A stretch of DNA of 64,000 nucleotides from Methylocystis sp. (GTDB lineage Bacteria > Pseudomonadota > Alphaproteobacteria > Rhizobiales > Beijerinckiaceae). The notes under the pieces are model-generated. The model was not told the DNA's origin and made no database searches. It was given only the letters and a program-made list of their open reading frames with translations. Shown piece after piece: positions 23,650-33,774 of this stretch. The stretch lies in contig PERY01000015.1 in assembly GCA_002929055.1 (NCBI GenBank), forward strand, positions 1 through 64,000. The letters are read 5' to 3'. Position numbers and translations under genes: made by a program. The number at the start of each line of letters is the position of its first letter. Position 1 is the first letter of the stretch.

Positions 23650-24534
23650 ATGCTTTTTTTTGTCCCTTTCTTAAAGCCAGAAACGACGTGGAAGAAATAT
23701 TTAATAAAGCCGCATTCACTTATTTTGGAGGGCAGAGAGTTCCGTGTTCGCGACCTCCTGCATCTCGTGGGCTTTGAAACCGAGATTTCCCAAGAAACAG
23801 AAGCCGATGATGTGCTTCGCCTCCTCGAACAATTCTCGGTCTGGACCGCACTGAATGGAGAGCCTGCGCTGGTAATTTTAAACGGGCCGCTGCAAAAGAC
23901 GGAATTGCACGTATTCAACGCAGACAAACCAACAATCTACGAAGGAGAAGCCGAAATATCCCCTTTTGCAGCAAATGCAAAGGCAGCGATGCATTCTGAG
24001 TGGCTAAGAAGCTTTCCGGCTCGAGACGAAAAGCTTCGGAAAATCGGCACAGCACTTTCCGGTAAGCCGAACTTTGGTCGCCTTGCCCACTCACTGCTTC
24101 GTGCGAGTTTGGCGAGCGACCCCGAGACGTCGTTTGTGATTTTGTTTGGCGGTTTGGAAGCGTTCTGCGAGCGTCGCCAGCGACCTGAAAGTGCGCAAAT
24201 CGCGATCACCCAATTGCTTCAATGCGCACAGAAATTCGAACATGCCGTGCCAAAAAAAGAACTTGATGGAATCAAGACCTCCATCGAGAACGCACGATAC
24301 GTGTCCACTCGTACTCTCGTACACGAGGCTTTGGAGGACATCGAAGGGACATCCGCATTTGGTCTGGGAAAACCCTTTGGGGGCGACGAATTGTATTCTC
24401 TCAGGAACGACCTGGTTCATAGAAACAAAAAAATTTCGGTTATGGAATCGGAACGTCTCCTTTTGACCGTCCGAAAGGTGCTTGAGCGTCAGATATTGCT
24501 CAGCAATGACAATTGCGCGGGATCAGGCGAATGA
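23650..24534 (+). CDS. HEPN-like protein inserted between ruvC and ruvA
   Basis: This 294-residue soluble protein of unknown family begins [21 protein letters not shown]. The C-terminal third contains [13 protein letters not shown] and [19 protein letters not shown]252-N-D-L-V-H257 fits the Rx4H motif of HEPN-fold (Apea/Abi-like) RNases. Its base composition is visibly more A/T-rich than the surrounding genes (runs of A and T), which suggests acquisition. It starts 1 nt after ruvC, and its stop overlaps the ruvA start (ATGA). It is therefore fully embedded in the ruv transcript. HEPN assignment is by motif only. Confidence 0.75.
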   Translation: MLFFVPFLKPETTWKKYLIKPHSLILEGREFRVRDLLHLVGFETEISQETEADDVLRLLEQFSVWTALNGEPALVILNGPLQKTELHVFNADKPTIYEGEAEISPFAANAKAAMHSEWLRSFPARDEKLRKIGTALSGKPNFGRLAHSLLRASLASDPETSFVILFGGLEAFCERRQRPESAQIAITQLLQCAQKFEHAVPKKELDGIKTSIENARYVSTRTLVHEALEDIEGTSAFGLGKPFGGDELYSLRNDLVHRNKKISVMESERLLLTVRKVLERQILLSNDNCAGSGE

Positions 24535-25148
24535 TCGGCAAACTCAAGGGCCTCATCGACAGTTACGGCGAGGATTACGTCATCCTCGACGTCAATGGCG
24601 TCGGCTATGTCGTGCATTGCTCCGGCCGCACGCTGCAGAAGCTGCCGCGCCACGGCGAAGCCTCGGCGCTCGCCATCGAGACGCAGGTGCGCGAGGACTC
24701 CATCAAGCTCTTCGGCTTTTCGAGCGAGGCGGAGCGCGACTGGTTCCGCCTGCTGCAGACGGTTCAGGGCGTCGGCGCCAAGGTCGCGCTCGGCATTTTG
24801 ACGATCCTCTCGGCGTCCGAACTCGCCACCGCCATCGCCACGCAGGACAAGGCGATGGTGGCGCGCGCCTCGGGCGTCGGGCCGAAACTCGCCGCCCGCA
24901 TCGTCGCGGAGCTGAAGGACAAGGCGCCCGCCTTCGGCCCGGTGGACCCGGTCGTGGCCAAGCTCGCTGGCGAGGACGAAGAGGCGAGCGCTCCCTCCGC
25001 CGTGCGCGACGCCATCTCCGCGCTCGTCAATCTCGGCTACGGGCGCCCGCAGGCCGCGGCGGCGGTCGCCGCCAGCGTCAGGAAGCTCGGCGAAGGCGCG
25101 GAGACCGGCGCGCTGATCCGGCAGGGGCTGAAAGAGCTGGCCGCCTGA
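24531..25148 (+). CDS. ruvA: Holliday junction branch-migration protein RuvA
   Basis: This 205-residue DNA-binding subunit of RuvAB begins [30 protein letters not shown] (domain I OB-fold). Helix-hairpin-helix segments follow ([17 protein letters not shown] and [21 protein letters not shown]). The C-terminal UBA-like domain is [15 protein letters not shown]. Start ATG 24531 overlaps the upstream HEPN-like gene by 4 nt. Confidence 0.96.
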   Translation: MIGKLKGLIDSYGEDYVILDVNGVGYVVHCSGRTLQKLPRHGEASALAIETQVREDSIKLFGFSSEAERDWFRLLQTVQGVGAKVALGILTILSASELATAIATQDKAMVARASGVGPKLAARIVAELKDKAPAFGPVDPVVAKLAGEDEEASAPSAVRDAISALVNLGYGRPQAAAAVAASVRKLGEGAETGALIRQGLKELAA

Positions 25149-25216
25149 AACGGTAACGCATTCCTCACCTTCCGAGCCTATGCTTCGCCAAACACGGCAT
25201 TCTCACAGAGGCTCGC

Positions 25217-25789
25217 ATGAGCTTGTCTTTTGGCGGCGGCCCTTCGTCAGTTTTCGGCTTCATCGCGAAAAGGATCCGGCAGGATCTGCAGTTTTCGCGC
25301 ATCTTTCTCGTCGATCTCGCCGCATCCGCCGCCTATGCCGCGACGACGCTGCTGCTTTTGAGCCTCGCGCATCCGGGCGAAGAGGGCGCCCGCGCGCTCA
25401 TCCTTGCGGCGGCGGGCTGGGCGCTGTTCTGCGGGCTGAAGATCGCGCTCGTAGTCTATCTCGAAAAGCGCGGCGGCGACGCCCGGCAGTTCGTGGGCTC
25501 CGAGACGCTGGTGATGAGCGGCGTCTACGCCTGGTCGCGCAACCCTGTCTATGTGATGTCGCTGGCCCAGAGCCTGTGCTGGTCCCTCGGCCTCGTCGGG
25601 CTCGGGCTCGGCGGCCATCCCTACGCACTGCTCGCCTATGTCGCCGCACCCGCCCTGCTCTACGGCCACTGGTGGGGCATGGACCATCTCATCGTGCCGA
25701 ATGAGGAAGCGGCGCTGCGCGCGAAACACCCGGAGGCATTCGCGGCCTATTGCGCCAGGGTGAACCGCTGGTTCGGCCCGAGGGCCTGA
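25217..25789 (+). CDS. Isoprenylcysteine carboxyl methyltransferase-like membrane protein
   Basis: This 190-residue membrane protein has about four helices. Its C-terminal block ETLVMSGVYAWSRNPVYVMSL and NEEAALRAKHPEAFAAYCARVNRWF is typical of the ICMT/PEMT superfamily of SAM-dependent membrane methyltransferases. GAGG lies 5 nt before ATG 25217. The substrate is unknown; bacterial homologues are mostly uncharacterised. It separates ruvA from ruvB. Confidence 0.8.
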   Translation: MSLSFGGGPSSVFGFIAKRIRQDLQFSRIFLVDLAASAAYAATTLLLLSLAHPGEEGARALILAAAGWALFCGLKIALVVYLEKRGGDARQFVGSETLVMSGVYAWSRNPVYVMSLAQSLCWSLGLVGLGLGGHPYALLAYVAAPALLYGHWWGMDHLIVPNEEAALRAKHPEAFAAYCARVNRWFGPRA

Positions 25790-25991
25790 GCCTGCTCGAC
25801 GTGGACGTTGACGCGCTTCATGCGGATTTCTGAAAACTCAGGGCGCCCCGTTTCCGGATGCGATTCCGGCGCGCCAGCGCCGTTTTGATCTCATCTAAAA
25901 CCACGGTACACAGTCTCGAGCGCCCGATTCGTGTGGGAGCGCACCCGGCGAAACCGATCCGCCCAAGCGCTCCAGCAACCCTGGAGCCTAG

Positions 25992-27026
25992 TTGACCGCC
26001 CCCCGCCTCGTAAGCCCCGAACAGCGCGACGACGACACGGATTCGAGCCTGCGTCCGCTCATCCTCGCCGACTTCACCGGCCAGGAGGCGGCGCGCGCCA
26101 ATCTCAAGGTCTTCATCGAGGCGGCGAAAACGCGCGGCGACGCGCTGGACCATGTGCTGCTCGTCGGCCCGCCGGGCCTCGGCAAGACGACGCTGGCCCA
26201 GATCGTCGCGCGCGAGATGGGCGTGAACTTCCGCTCGACCTCCGGCCCGGTCATCGCCAAGGCCGGCGACCTCGCCGCGCAGCTCACCAATCTCGAGCCG
26301 CGCGACGTGCTCTTCATCGACGAAATCCACCGACTCAATCCGGCGGTGGAGGAAATTCTCTATCCCGCAATGGAAGACTTCCAGCTCGATTTGATCATCG
26401 GCGAAGGCCCCGCCGCGCGCTCGGTGAAGATCGATCTCGCCAAATTCACGCTCGTCGGGGCAACGACGCGTGCGGGCCTGCTGACAACGCCGCTGCGCGA
26501 CCGCTTCGGCATTCCGGTGCGGCTGAATTTCTACACCCCGCAGGAGCTGGAGCTCATCGTCAAGCGCGGCGCCCGCGTGCTCGGCATCGGCATGAACGAC
26601 GAAGGCGCGCGCGAAATCGCCCGCCGTTCGCGCGGCACGCCCCGCATCGCCGGGCGCCTCTTGCGCCGCGTACGCGATTTCGCTGTGGTGGACGGCGTCG
26701 CGACGATCACGCGCGAGCTTGCGGACAAATCGCTCTCGCTGCTCGAGGTCGACTCCATCGGCCTAGACATCATGGATCGCCGCTATCTCGACATGGTCGC
26801 GGTGAATTTCGGCGGCGGGCCGGTTGGGATCGAAACGATCGCCGCCGCCCTTTCGGAGCCGCGCGACGCCATCGAGGACATTATCGAGCCCTATCTGCTC
26901 CAGCAGGGCTTTTTGCAGCGCACGCCGCGCGGAAGATTGCTGACGCCGAACGCCTTCCGGCATCTGGGGCTGGCGGAGCCGGCGCGGCCCGCAGGTCAGT
27001 TCGGCTTGTTTGAAGAAGGCGAGTAA
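25992..27026 (+). CDS. ruvB: Holliday junction helicase motor RuvB
   Basis: This 344-residue AAA+ ATPase drives branch migration. Walker A is [15 protein letters not shown]; Walker B is [16 protein letters not shown]; sensor and arginine-finger region is [16 protein letters not shown]. The C-terminal winged helix includes [21 protein letters not shown]. The start is TTG 25992. It lies about 200 bp after the methyltransferase-like gene, so it may have its own promoter. Confidence 0.97.
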   Translation: MTAPRLVSPEQRDDDTDSSLRPLILADFTGQEAARANLKVFIEAAKTRGDALDHVLLVGPPGLGKTTLAQIVAREMGVNFRSTSGPVIAKAGDLAAQLTNLEPRDVLFIDEIHRLNPAVEEILYPAMEDFQLDLIIGEGPAARSVKIDLAKFTLVGATTRAGLLTTPLRDRFGIPVRLNFYTPQELELIVKRGARVLGIGMNDEGAREIARRSRGTPRIAGRLLRRVRDFAVVDGVATITRELADKSLSLLEVDSIGLDIMDRRYLDMVAVNFGGGPVGIETIAAALSEPRDAIEDIIEPYLLQQGFLQRTPRGRLLTPNAFRHLGLAEPARPAGQFGLFEEGE

Positions 27027-27075
27027 GCACGCCGCCGGTCTTCGAATAGACGCGCGAGCTGGCGCCCGCGATTCC

Positions 27076-27333
27076 CTAACCCGCGTCCGCCGGAGCCGGT
27101 TCGAAACGCGTTTCAAAGATCCAGGGCTTCATGGGGAAGAGCGCGCCGCTCGCGTCTCGGATAAACCAGTCCCCGGGCTCAGCCTCCAATTGGCCTTCAG
27201 GCGTCATGATCACGATCGAACGGCTGCCCGACAGGCGACAAAGCTGACGCGCATCTATCCAATCGGGCAGACCGTCCATCGGCTCGGTATATTGCCACGC
27301 CAAGACTTCGGCAGGGATTCTACGGTACCTCAT
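27076..27333 (-). CDS. Small hypothetical protein (PGDWFIRD motif)
   Basis: This 85-residue protein begins MRYRRIPAEVLAWQYTE and contains SIVIMTPEGQLEAEPGDWFIRDASGALFPMKPWIFE. I recall this motif from widespread small hypothetical proteins, often phage-associated, of unknown function. There are no other phage genes nearby. It is convergent with ruvB. Confidence 0.6.
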   Translation of the reverse strand: MRYRRIPAEVLAWQYTEPMDGLPDWIDARQLCRLSGSRSIVIMTPEGQLEAEPGDWFIRDASGALFPMKPWIFETRFEPAPADAG

Positions 27334-27490
27334 ACATGCACACTACTGAATTCGAGATCAGAATTGATATGAGGCAATTGTGCAATTGGGATGACTCCCG
27401 CCGCACCGCTTTTGCGGCAGGCCGGCGGCAATCGCCATGCCGGTTTGACCTCAAGCCGGAGTGCTGAACTCGAGCAACATCTTATTTTAT

Positions 27491-27547
27491 GCGCCCAGCG
27501 CCGCGCGTGAGCGCTTGGGCGAAAACCACTGATGCGCTAAAGCGCAT
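27491..27547. repeat. Two adjacent inverted repeats upstream of ybgC
   Basis: CGCCCAGCGC (27492-27501) pairs with GCGCTTGGGCG (27511-27521), allowing one bulge. Next comes the perfect ATGCGCT-AA-AGCGCAT (27532-27547). They lie just before the preferred ybgC start and could form two hairpins in the leader RNA. There is no T-tract. Confidence 0.4.
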
Positions 27548-27572
27548 GGGCGAAATGACATCGAGGCCCGCC

Positions 27573-27992
27573 ATGACAGCCGCCCACACCCTCCCCGTCC
27601 GCGTTTACTGGGAGGACACGGACGCCTCCGGCCTCGTCTATCACACGTCTTACATCCGCTTCATGGAGCGCGGGCGAACGGAGCTGTTGCGCACGCTGGG
27701 CCTCGATCAACGCCCGCTGCTCGAAGGCGCCGCCGGCGGCGCGCCGATCTTCTTCGTCGTGCGGGCGATGACGCTGGATTTCAGAAAGCCAGCCGTGATG
27801 GACGATCTCGTCGACGTGGAGACGCGCGTCGTCGGCATTGGCGGGGCGTCGATCGACCTCGACCAGCGGGTGACGCGCGGCGGGGAAACGCTTGTCGGCG
27901 CGAGCGTGAAGGTCGTTTGCGTCGAAGAGGGCCGCGCCAGGCGCCTGCCGCCGGACGTGCGCGAGAAATTCGCGCACGCGCTTGGCGCCTGA
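27573..27992 (+). CDS. ybgC: Acyl-CoA thioesterase YbgC (Tol-Pal associated)
   Basis: This 139-residue hotdog-fold thioesterase has the 4HBT signature VRVYWEDTDASGLVYHTSYIRFMERGRTE. The aspartate in the DTDASG region is the catalytic one. ATG 27573 has GAGG 7 nt upstream and gives the family-typical length; upstream ATGs (27489, 27546, 27555) are less likely. ybgC normally heads the tol operon; here a phosphate-binding protein gene on the opposite strand separates it from tolQ. Confidence 0.9.
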   Translation: MTAAHTLPVRVYWEDTDASGLVYHTSYIRFMERGRTELLRTLGLDQRPLLEGAAGGAPIFFVVRAMTLDFRKPAVMDDLVDVETRVVGIGGASIDLDQRVTRGGETLVGASVKVVCVEEGRARRLPPDVREKFAHALGA

Positions 27993-27995
27993 CCG

Positions 27996-28973
27996 TCACT
28001 GCGCCGACGCGAGCAGTCCCAGACGCGTCAGCTCATGTTCGCGGATGTTTCGGGTGATCGGGTAATAGCCGCCTTTTTTCGCCTGCGTCTGCCCGTCGCT
28101 TGAAAGGATGTATTTCACGAACTCGCCCGAGAGCGTATCGAGGGCCGCCTTCGGGCTTTTGAGCAGATAGACATAGAGCCCGCGCGCCAGCGGATATTTG
28201 CGGGTGTAGGCGCTGTCGAACGAGGTGTCGTAGCAAGTCTTGCCGGCGCTCGCCGCGACTGGCACCGCGCGCACGCCATCCGTCTTGTAGCCGATGCCGG
28301 AATACCCCACCGCGCTGGCATCGCTGGCGACGGCGCGCACGACGGCCTCGGAACCCGACTCCATATGAACGTCCGGCTTGAAGTCCGCCCCGCCGAGCGC
28401 ATTCTGCCGGAAATATTTGTAGGTTCCGGAGAGGACGTTGCGGCTGTACATCGCAATGGGCTTGTCGGCCCATTCACCCTTCAGGCCAAATTCCCCCCAG
28501 GCGTGAATGCTCTTGCCGCCGCCGCTCTTTGGATCGGCGGAGAAGACCCGCTCGATCTGCTCCATCGTGACGCATTGGAGCGGATTATCCTTGTGGACGT
28601 AGATCGCCAACGCATCCACCGCGACAAGCACCGCGGTCGGCTTGTAGCCAAACTTCGCTTCGAAAGCCGCGATCTCGTCCGGCGTCATCTGGCGCGACAT
28701 CGGCCCGAGCTGCGACTCGCCCGACAGCAGCGCCGGCGGCGCCGTGTTCGAGCCCTTGCCTTCGATCTCGATCTGCACACTCGGGTAGAAGGCTTTGAAG
28801 CCCTCCGCCCATAGCTCCATCTCATGCAGCATGGTGTCGGAGCCGACGGACTTAAGTTTGCCGGAGATCGGCGCCCGCACGGGCTTGTAGGGAGACAGCT
28901 CCAGATCGAGCGAAAAGGCGCTGACCGAGAAGGCGGAGGCGGCGAAAGCTACGAAGAGGGAACGAAGTTTCAT
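27996..28973 (-). CDS. pstS: Phosphate ABC transporter substrate-binding protein PstS
   Basis: This 325-residue periplasmic phosphate-binding protein has signal peptide MKLRSLFVAFAASAFSVSAFS. Ligand-binding features include KSVGSDTMLHEMELWAEGF, GKGSNTAPPALLSGESQLGPMSR, and RNVLSGTYKYFRQNAL. It ends with the usual SDGQTQAKKGGYYPI. The pstCAB-phoU genes are absent, so it is a stand-alone copy. A clear Pho box lies upstream, so it should be induced by phosphate limitation through PhoB. Confidence 0.92.
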   Translation of the reverse strand: MKLRSLFVAFAASAFSVSAFSLDLELSPYKPVRAPISGKLKSVGSDTMLHEMELWAEGFKAFYPSVQIEIEGKGSNTAPPALLSGESQLGPMSRQMTPDEIAAFEAKFGYKPTAVLVAVDALAIYVHKDNPLQCVTMEQIERVFSADPKSGGGKSIHAWGEFGLKGEWADKPIAMYSRNVLSGTYKYFRQNALGGADFKPDVHMESGSEAVVRAVASDASAVGYSGIGYKTDGVRAVPVAASAGKTCYDTSFDSAYTRKYPLARGLYVYLLKSPKAALDTLSGEFVKYILSSDGQTQAKKGGYYPITRNIREHELTRLGLLASAQ

Positions 28974-29031
28974 GGCGATTCTTTAAATTGAGGGCGGGAG
29001 GTCCGCGCCTCATGGACATTCCTGAAACCGC

Positions 29032-29049
29032 GTGACAGACGCGTGACAG
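29032..29049 (-). promoter_or_regulatory. Pho box of pstS
   Basis: On the minus strand CTGTCACGCGTCTGTCAC contains two CTGTCAC repeats with an 11-bp period. This matches the PhoB consensus of two CTGTCAT units separated by 4 bp. It starts about 60 bp before the pstS ATG, with room for a -10 element in between. Confidence 0.85.
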
Positions 29050-29254
29050 AAGCGCTGAGGAAACTGCGCCAAAACCGCGCGACTCGTCCCTCTCGTGACG
29101 TCGGCAAGGCAGCTTTAACCCTTACCGCTTGTTAACGCTCGCGCGATAAGTATCATTGTGCGGCGCACCCGCGGCCCCAGAAAGGGCGAAATTGCGGGAA
29201 ATAAAGGGCGTCGCTGTTTCGAAAGCGCGCCGCATTCCGCTTCAAGGACAAATC

Positions 29255-30001
29255 ATGAATCCAGCCGAAATCGCCGCGACCGCCGCTGGCGCCGCCCCCG
29301 CCGCCGACATCACCGTCTGGAGCATGTTCTGGGGCGCGCATATCGTCGTGAAGATCGTGATGGTCGGGCTCCTGCTCGCCTCCGTGTGGTGCTGGGCGAT
29401 CATCATCGACAAGACGCTGCTCTTCCTGCGCATGCGGCGTTCGATGGATCGTTTCGAGGAGAGCTTCTGGTCCGGCAATTCGCTGGAGGAGCTTTACGGC
29501 AAGCTCTCCGAGCGCCCGACCACCGGCATGGCCACGCTTTTCGTCGCGGCGATGAAGGAATGGAAACGCTCCTTCCAGTCGGGGGCCAGCGCCAGCTTCA
29601 TGGGCCTTCAGGCGCGCATCGAGAAGGTGCTGGACGTCTCCATCGCCCGGGAAGTCGAGAAGCTGGAGTCGAATTTGCTCGTTCTCGCCACGGTCGCCTC
29701 GGCCGGACCCTTCGTCGGCCTCTTCGGCACGGTCTGGGGCATCATGACCTCCTTCCGCTCCATCGCGGCCTCCAAGAACACCTCGCTCGCCGTCGTCGCG
29801 CCGGGCATCGCCGAGGCGCTGCTCGCCACCGCCATCGGCCTCTTCGCCGCCATTCCCGCGCTCATCGCCTATAACAAGATGCAGGGCGACGTGGCCAAGG
29901 CGCAGGCGCGCATGGAGAGCTTCGCGGACGAGTTTTCCGCCATCCTCTCGCGCCAGATCGACCAGCACGCGGCCAACAACAACCGCGACCGGGCGGCCTG
30001 A
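29255..30001 (+). CDS. tolQ: Tol-Pal system proton channel subunit TolQ
   Basis: This 248-residue inner-membrane protein has three helices. It forms with TolR the proton-driven motor of Tol-Pal. The MotA/TolQ/ExbB signature lies at [26 protein letters not shown], followed by [29 protein letters not shown] 29255 has AAGGA 9 nt upstream. tolR starts 3 nt after its stop. Confidence 0.95.
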   Translation: MNPAEIAATAAGAAPAADITVWSMFWGAHIVVKIVMVGLLLASVWCWAIIIDKTLLFLRMRRSMDRFEESFWSGNSLEELYGKLSERPTTGMATLFVAAMKEWKRSFQSGASASFMGLQARIEKVLDVSIAREVEKLESNLLVLATVASAGPFVGLFGTVWGIMTSFRSIAASKNTSLAVVAPGIAEALLATAIGLFAAIPALIAYNKMQGDVAKAQARMESFADEFSAILSRQIDQHAANNNRDRAA

Positions 30002-30004
30002 TCC

Positions 30005-30454
30005 ATGGGCGCTTCCGTTTCCGCTCCCGGACGCAAGGGCGGCAGGCGCCGCCGCGGCGTGCCGCGCTACGGCGCCATGGCCGAAATCAACATGACGCCC
30101 TTCATCGACGTCATGCTGGTGCTGCTCATCATCTTCATGGTCGCGGCGCCGCTGCTCGCGACCGGCGTCGCCGTCGATCTGCCACAGACGAAAGCGGGCC
30201 AGCTCAACATCGACCAGAAGCCCATCTCCATCGCCATCGACGACAAGGGGCAGATCTTCGTGATGGATCAGCCGCTCGAAATCGGACAGCTTCTCGACAA
30301 GCTGAAGGAAACGACCAAGCAGGGCTTCGACGAACGCATCTATGTGCGCGGCTCCAAGGCCGTGAATTACGGACGCGTCGCCGAGGTGATGTCGCTCATC
30401 ACCACGGCCGGATACAAAAAGGTCGCTCTGGTGACGGAGCAGGAGAAGAAGTGA
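30005..30454 (+). CDS. tolR: Tol-Pal system protein TolR
   Basis: This 149-residue single-pass protein carries the proton-pathway aspartate in the helix INMTPFIDVMLVLLIIFMVAAPL. A periplasmic domain follows (KPISIAIDDKGQIFVMDQPL, YVRGSKAVNYGRVAEVMSLI). It is the partner of TolQ in the motor that energises outer-membrane constriction at division. Confidence 0.95.
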   Translation: MGASVSAPGRKGGRRRRGVPRYGAMAEINMTPFIDVMLVLLIIFMVAAPLLATGVAVDLPQTKAGQLNIDQKPISIAIDDKGQIFVMDQPLEIGQLLDKLKETTKQGFDERIYVRGSKAVNYGRVAEVMSLITTAGYKKVALVTEQEKK

Positions 30455-30465
30455 GGCGCTGAACG

Positions 30466-31725
30466 TTGAAAGTTTCGCGCTCCGAGCCTGGCGTCGTCCT
30501 CTCCTCCGCAGCCCATGCCGGGCTGCTGCTGGCGACGCTCGTCTTCTTCTCGGACACGAATAAATTCGACGACGCGCAGGAGATGATCCCCATCGAGGTC
30601 GTCACCGACGACGCGCTCAATCAGGTGGCAAAGGGGGAAAAGACCGCGCGTGACCTGAAGCCCGCTCCCCGCGTCGACAAGGTCGCGAAGGAGGCCGAGA
30701 CCAAACCGCATCCGCCGCTTGCCGAAGCCAGGAAAGACGTGCCGACCCCGCCGCCGCCCCTGAAGCGCCTGCCTGACCCCGGCGCAGACGACAAGCCCGA
30801 GCCGACCCCGCCCAAGCGCGTCGCCGCCCTCCCCCCGACGCCCGAACCGCCGACGCGTCCCGCGCCCGAGAAGAAGCCGGAGCCGCCCAAGCCAGTCGAA
30901 AAGCCCGCGGAAGCCAGGCCCGCGCCCACGCCGCCGGCCAAACCCAAGGCGGCCGCGCCCGAGGTAAAGGAGCAGGAGGAGCCCAGGGACGCGGAGGTGG
31001 TGAAGCCCAAGCCCCCCGTGCGCCCGAAGCCCGAGAAGGCGGCCGAGGCCGAGGCGAAGGAAACGCCCAAACCCGAAAAGAAGCCGGAGCCGGAGAAGAA
31101 GCCCGAGAAGGCGGAGGCCAAGCCCGCGCCCGACAAGCCGCGCCTGAAGGCGGACGAAGTGGCGAAGCTGCTCGAGAGCAAGAAGACCGAGGACAAGCCG
31201 GCGAAGCCCGAGAACAGCGCCGAAGGCGAAATCGCGGAGAAGAGCGTGAAGGGCTCAAAGCCCAAGTCCGGCGACGAGACGGCGCCGAAGTCGAAATTCG
31301 ACGCGGCCGACATCTCCAAGCTGCTGACTCGTGAAGCGCCGCAGCGCCGCGCCTCGACCGGCAAGGAAATTCACACTGCCTCTCTGGGCGCGACAGAGGG
31401 CGCGGCGCCCAAGATGTCGGCGTCGATGGAGGCGCGCATCGCCTCCTACATTCACGACCATTATCATCCCTGCTGGGCCTCGGCGCTTTCGCTCGGCGGC
31501 GCGACTTTCGCGCCCGTCGTGGAGTTCCACCTTTCGCGCGAGGGCGCGCTGGAAGGTCGCCCGCGGCTGATGAATCCATCCGGCAATCCGGTGGAGCAGG
31601 CGCGCGGCGAGCAGGCGTTGCAGGCCGTGCGCCGCTGCAGTCCAATGCGCATCCCGCCCGAATTCATGCCTTATTACGACGAAGCGCTGCATGAGGTCAC
31701 CATTCGCTTCCAGGATGCGAACTGA
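30466..31725 (+). CDS. tolA: Tol-Pal system protein TolA
   Basis: This 419-residue protein starts at TTG 30466. It has an N-terminal transmembrane helix ([19 protein letters not shown]) and a long Lys/Pro/Ala/Glu-rich periplasmic linker (about residues 60-290, many KPEP and EKKPE repeats). The C-terminal globular domain has [36 protein letters not shown] and [22 protein letters not shown]. It links the inner-membrane motor to Pal and TolB. The antisense ORF 30617-31645 is only a composition shadow of the linker. Confidence 0.9.
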   Translation: MKVSRSEPGVVLSSAAHAGLLLATLVFFSDTNKFDDAQEMIPIEVVTDDALNQVAKGEKTARDLKPAPRVDKVAKEAETKPHPPLAEARKDVPTPPPPLKRLPDPGADDKPEPTPPKRVAALPPTPEPPTRPAPEKKPEPPKPVEKPAEARPAPTPPAKPKAAAPEVKEQEEPRDAEVVKPKPPVRPKPEKAAEAEAKETPKPEKKPEPEKKPEKAEAKPAPDKPRLKADEVAKLLESKKTEDKPAKPENSAEGEIAEKSVKGSKPKSGDETAPKSKFDAADISKLLTREAPQRRASTGKEIHTASLGATEGAAPKMSASMEARIASYIHDHYHPCWASALSLGGATFAPVVEFHLSREGALEGRPRLMNPSGNPVEQARGEQALQAVRRCSPMRIPPEFMPYYDEALHEVTIRFQDAN

Positions 31726-31765
31726 CCTTGCGCAACATGCCCTCCCTCGCCAAGAGACGATCACA

Positions 31766-33067
31766 ATGACACGCCTCATCACCCGCCGCGCAGCCGCCGG
31801 CCTGTTCGCCTCAGCCGCGATGGCTCCCTTTGCGCCCGCGCGCGCCGGCCGCGTGATCGATCTGAAGGGCGGCGGCTTCCAGCCCATCAACATCGCCATC
31901 GCCTCCTTCGTCGGCGACGAGGCGGCGCGCACCATCACCTCCGTCACGCAAAACAATTTCAAGCGCTCGGTGTTTCTGCATCCCGTCGACGCCTCCGGAA
32001 CGGAGGGCGGCTCTCCTGATCAGCCCGACCTTGCCGCCTACAAGAACGCGAATGCGCAATTTGTGCTGACTGGCCGCTCCATGCGCGCCGGCGACGGGCG
32101 CCTCAAGACCGAGTTTCGCCTCTTCGACGTCACCACAGGTGAACAGGTCGCGGGCCAGCAATATGTGACGGAAGCGGCGAACATGCGCCGCGTCGCGCAT
32201 CTTCTCTCGGATGCGGTGTTCACGCGCATTACTGGCGAGAAAGGCTTTTTCGACACGCGCATCGTTTTCGTCGACGAGTCGGGCTCCAAGGAAAAGCGCC
32301 GCAAGCGGCTCGCCATGATGGACCAGGACGGCGCCAACATCCGCTACCTCACGCGCGGCGACGAACTGGTCGTCACCCCGCGATTTTCGCCCTCTTCGCT
32401 CGACGTGACCTATATGGCCTTCAACGATGACGGCGAGCCCAAGGTGCTGCTCATGAACATTGAGAACGGCCAGCGCGAGGCTGTCGGCAATTTTCCCGGC
32501 ATGACCTTCTCGCCGCGCTTTTCGCCGGACGGACAGAAAATCATCATGTCGCTGTCGCAGGGCTCCTCGACGAACCTTTATACGATGGACCTGCGCTCGC
32601 GCACGACCACGCGGCTCACCGACACGAGCGCCATCGACACGGCGCCCTCCTATTCGCCCGACGGTTCGCGCATCTGTTTCGAGAGCGACCGGGGCGGCTC
32701 GCAGCAAATCTATGTCATGGGCGCGCATGGCGGCGACGCCAGGCGCATCTCCTTCGGCGGCGGGCGCTACTCGACGCCGGTATGGAGCCCCAAGGGCGAC
32801 TACATCGCCTTCACCAAACAGAACGGCGGCAATTTCTCGATAGGCGTGATGAAGACGGACGGCTCTGGCGAACGCATCCTCACCGAGGGTTTCCATAACG
32901 AAGGCCCCACCTGGGCGCCGAACGGCCTGTTCCTGATGTTCTTCCGCGAAAGCGGCGGCTCGGGCGGGCCGAAGATCCACATGGTCGACGTCTTCGGCCG
33001 CTCGGAAACCACGGTGGCGACGCCGGGTTATGCGAGCGATCCGGCGTGGGGGCCGTTGCAGGAGTGA
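31766..33067 (+). CDS. tolB: Tol-Pal system translocation protein TolB
   Basis: This 433-residue periplasmic protein has an N-terminal TolB domain and a six-bladed beta-propeller (repeats such as [70 protein letters not shown]). The signal sequence is [25 protein letters not shown] with a twin Arg. ATG 31766 was preferred over 31691, which lies inside tolA. Pal and CpoB do not follow, which is unusual for a tol operon. Confidence 0.94.
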   Translation: MTRLITRRAAAGLFASAAMAPFAPARAGRVIDLKGGGFQPINIAIASFVGDEAARTITSVTQNNFKRSVFLHPVDASGTEGGSPDQPDLAAYKNANAQFVLTGRSMRAGDGRLKTEFRLFDVTTGEQVAGQQYVTEAANMRRVAHLLSDAVFTRITGEKGFFDTRIVFVDESGSKEKRRKRLAMMDQDGANIRYLTRGDELVVTPRFSPSSLDVTYMAFNDDGEPKVLLMNIENGQREAVGNFPGMTFSPRFSPDGQKIIMSLSQGSSTNLYTMDLRSRTTTRLTDTSAIDTAPSYSPDGSRICFESDRGGSQQIYVMGAHGGDARRISFGGGRYSTPVWSPKGDYIAFTKQNGGNFSIGVMKTDGSGERILTEGFHNEGPTWAPNGLFLMFFRESGGSGGPKIHMVDVFGRSETTVATPGYASDPAWGPLQE

Positions 33068-33101
33068 TGGCGCCCTGTTTCATCCGTCGTCCGTGACATC
33101 G

Positions 33102-33770
33102 ATGGTCAAACCCGTCCGCATCGACGAAAGCTGGAAGAAGCATCTCGCGCGCGAATTCGAGAAGGCCTATTTCACTGATCTCCGGGAATTCGTACGCAGC
33201 GAATACGCCTCCTGCGCGGTCTATCCGCCAGCAGCCCAGATCTTCCGCGCCTTCGACGAATGCCCGTTCGAGAGCGTCAAAGTCGTCATCCTCGGCCAGG
33301 ACCCCTATCACGGCCCCGGACAGGCGAACGGCCTCTGTTTTGCGGTCTCCGCAGGCGTCGCGCCGCCGCCTTCGCTTCAGAACATCTTCAAGGAAATCGA
33401 GGCCGATCTCGGCCATCCGGTTTCGCGCGATCCCGACCTCTCGCGCTGGGCGCGGCAGGGCGTGCTGCTGCTCAACGCCACGCTCACCGTGCGGGCGGCG
33501 CAGGCAGGCTCGCATCAGAACAAGGGCTGGGAACAGTTCACCGACGCCGCCGTGCATGCGCTCTCACGCGAGCGCGAGGGAATCGTCTTCATGCTCTGGG
33601 GCTCATATGCGCGGCGCAAGGGCGCCGGCATCGACCGCAAAAAACATCTCGTGCTCGAATGCGCGCACCCCTCCCCGCTCTCGGCGCATAACGGGTTTTT
33701 CGGCTGCAAGCACTTCTCGAAGGCGAACGACTATCTCGGCGAGCATGGCGCTGCGCCGATAGAGTGGTGA
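33102..33770 (+). CDS. ung: Uracil-DNA glycosylase (family 1)
   Basis: This 222-residue base-excision enzyme removes uracil from DNA. The water-activating motif is VVILGQDPYHGPGQANGLCF. The other motifs are GVLLLNATLTV and ECAHPSPLSAHNGFFG, with the catalytic-loop His. Start ATG 33102 gives the family length. It follows tolB by 34 nt and may share its transcript. Confidence 0.95.
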   Translation: MVKPVRIDESWKKHLAREFEKAYFTDLREFVRSEYASCAVYPPAAQIFRAFDECPFESVKVVILGQDPYHGPGQANGLCFAVSAGVAPPPSLQNIFKEIEADLGHPVSRDPDLSRWARQGVLLLNATLTVRAAQAGSHQNKGWEQFTDAAVHALSREREGIVFMLWGSYARRKGAGIDRKKHLVLECAHPSPLSAHNGFFGCKHFSKANDYLGEHGAAPIEW

Positions 33771-33774
33771 CGGC

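Noticed and set aside
23650-24534. Frameshifted or extended ruvC
   Set aside because: RuvC is complete to its usual C terminus and the following ORF has unrelated composition and its own start.
30617-31645. 342-residue minus-strand ORF rich in Ser/Arg/Pro
   Set aside because: It mirrors the repetitive tolA linker; no recognisable motif and no ribosome-binding site.
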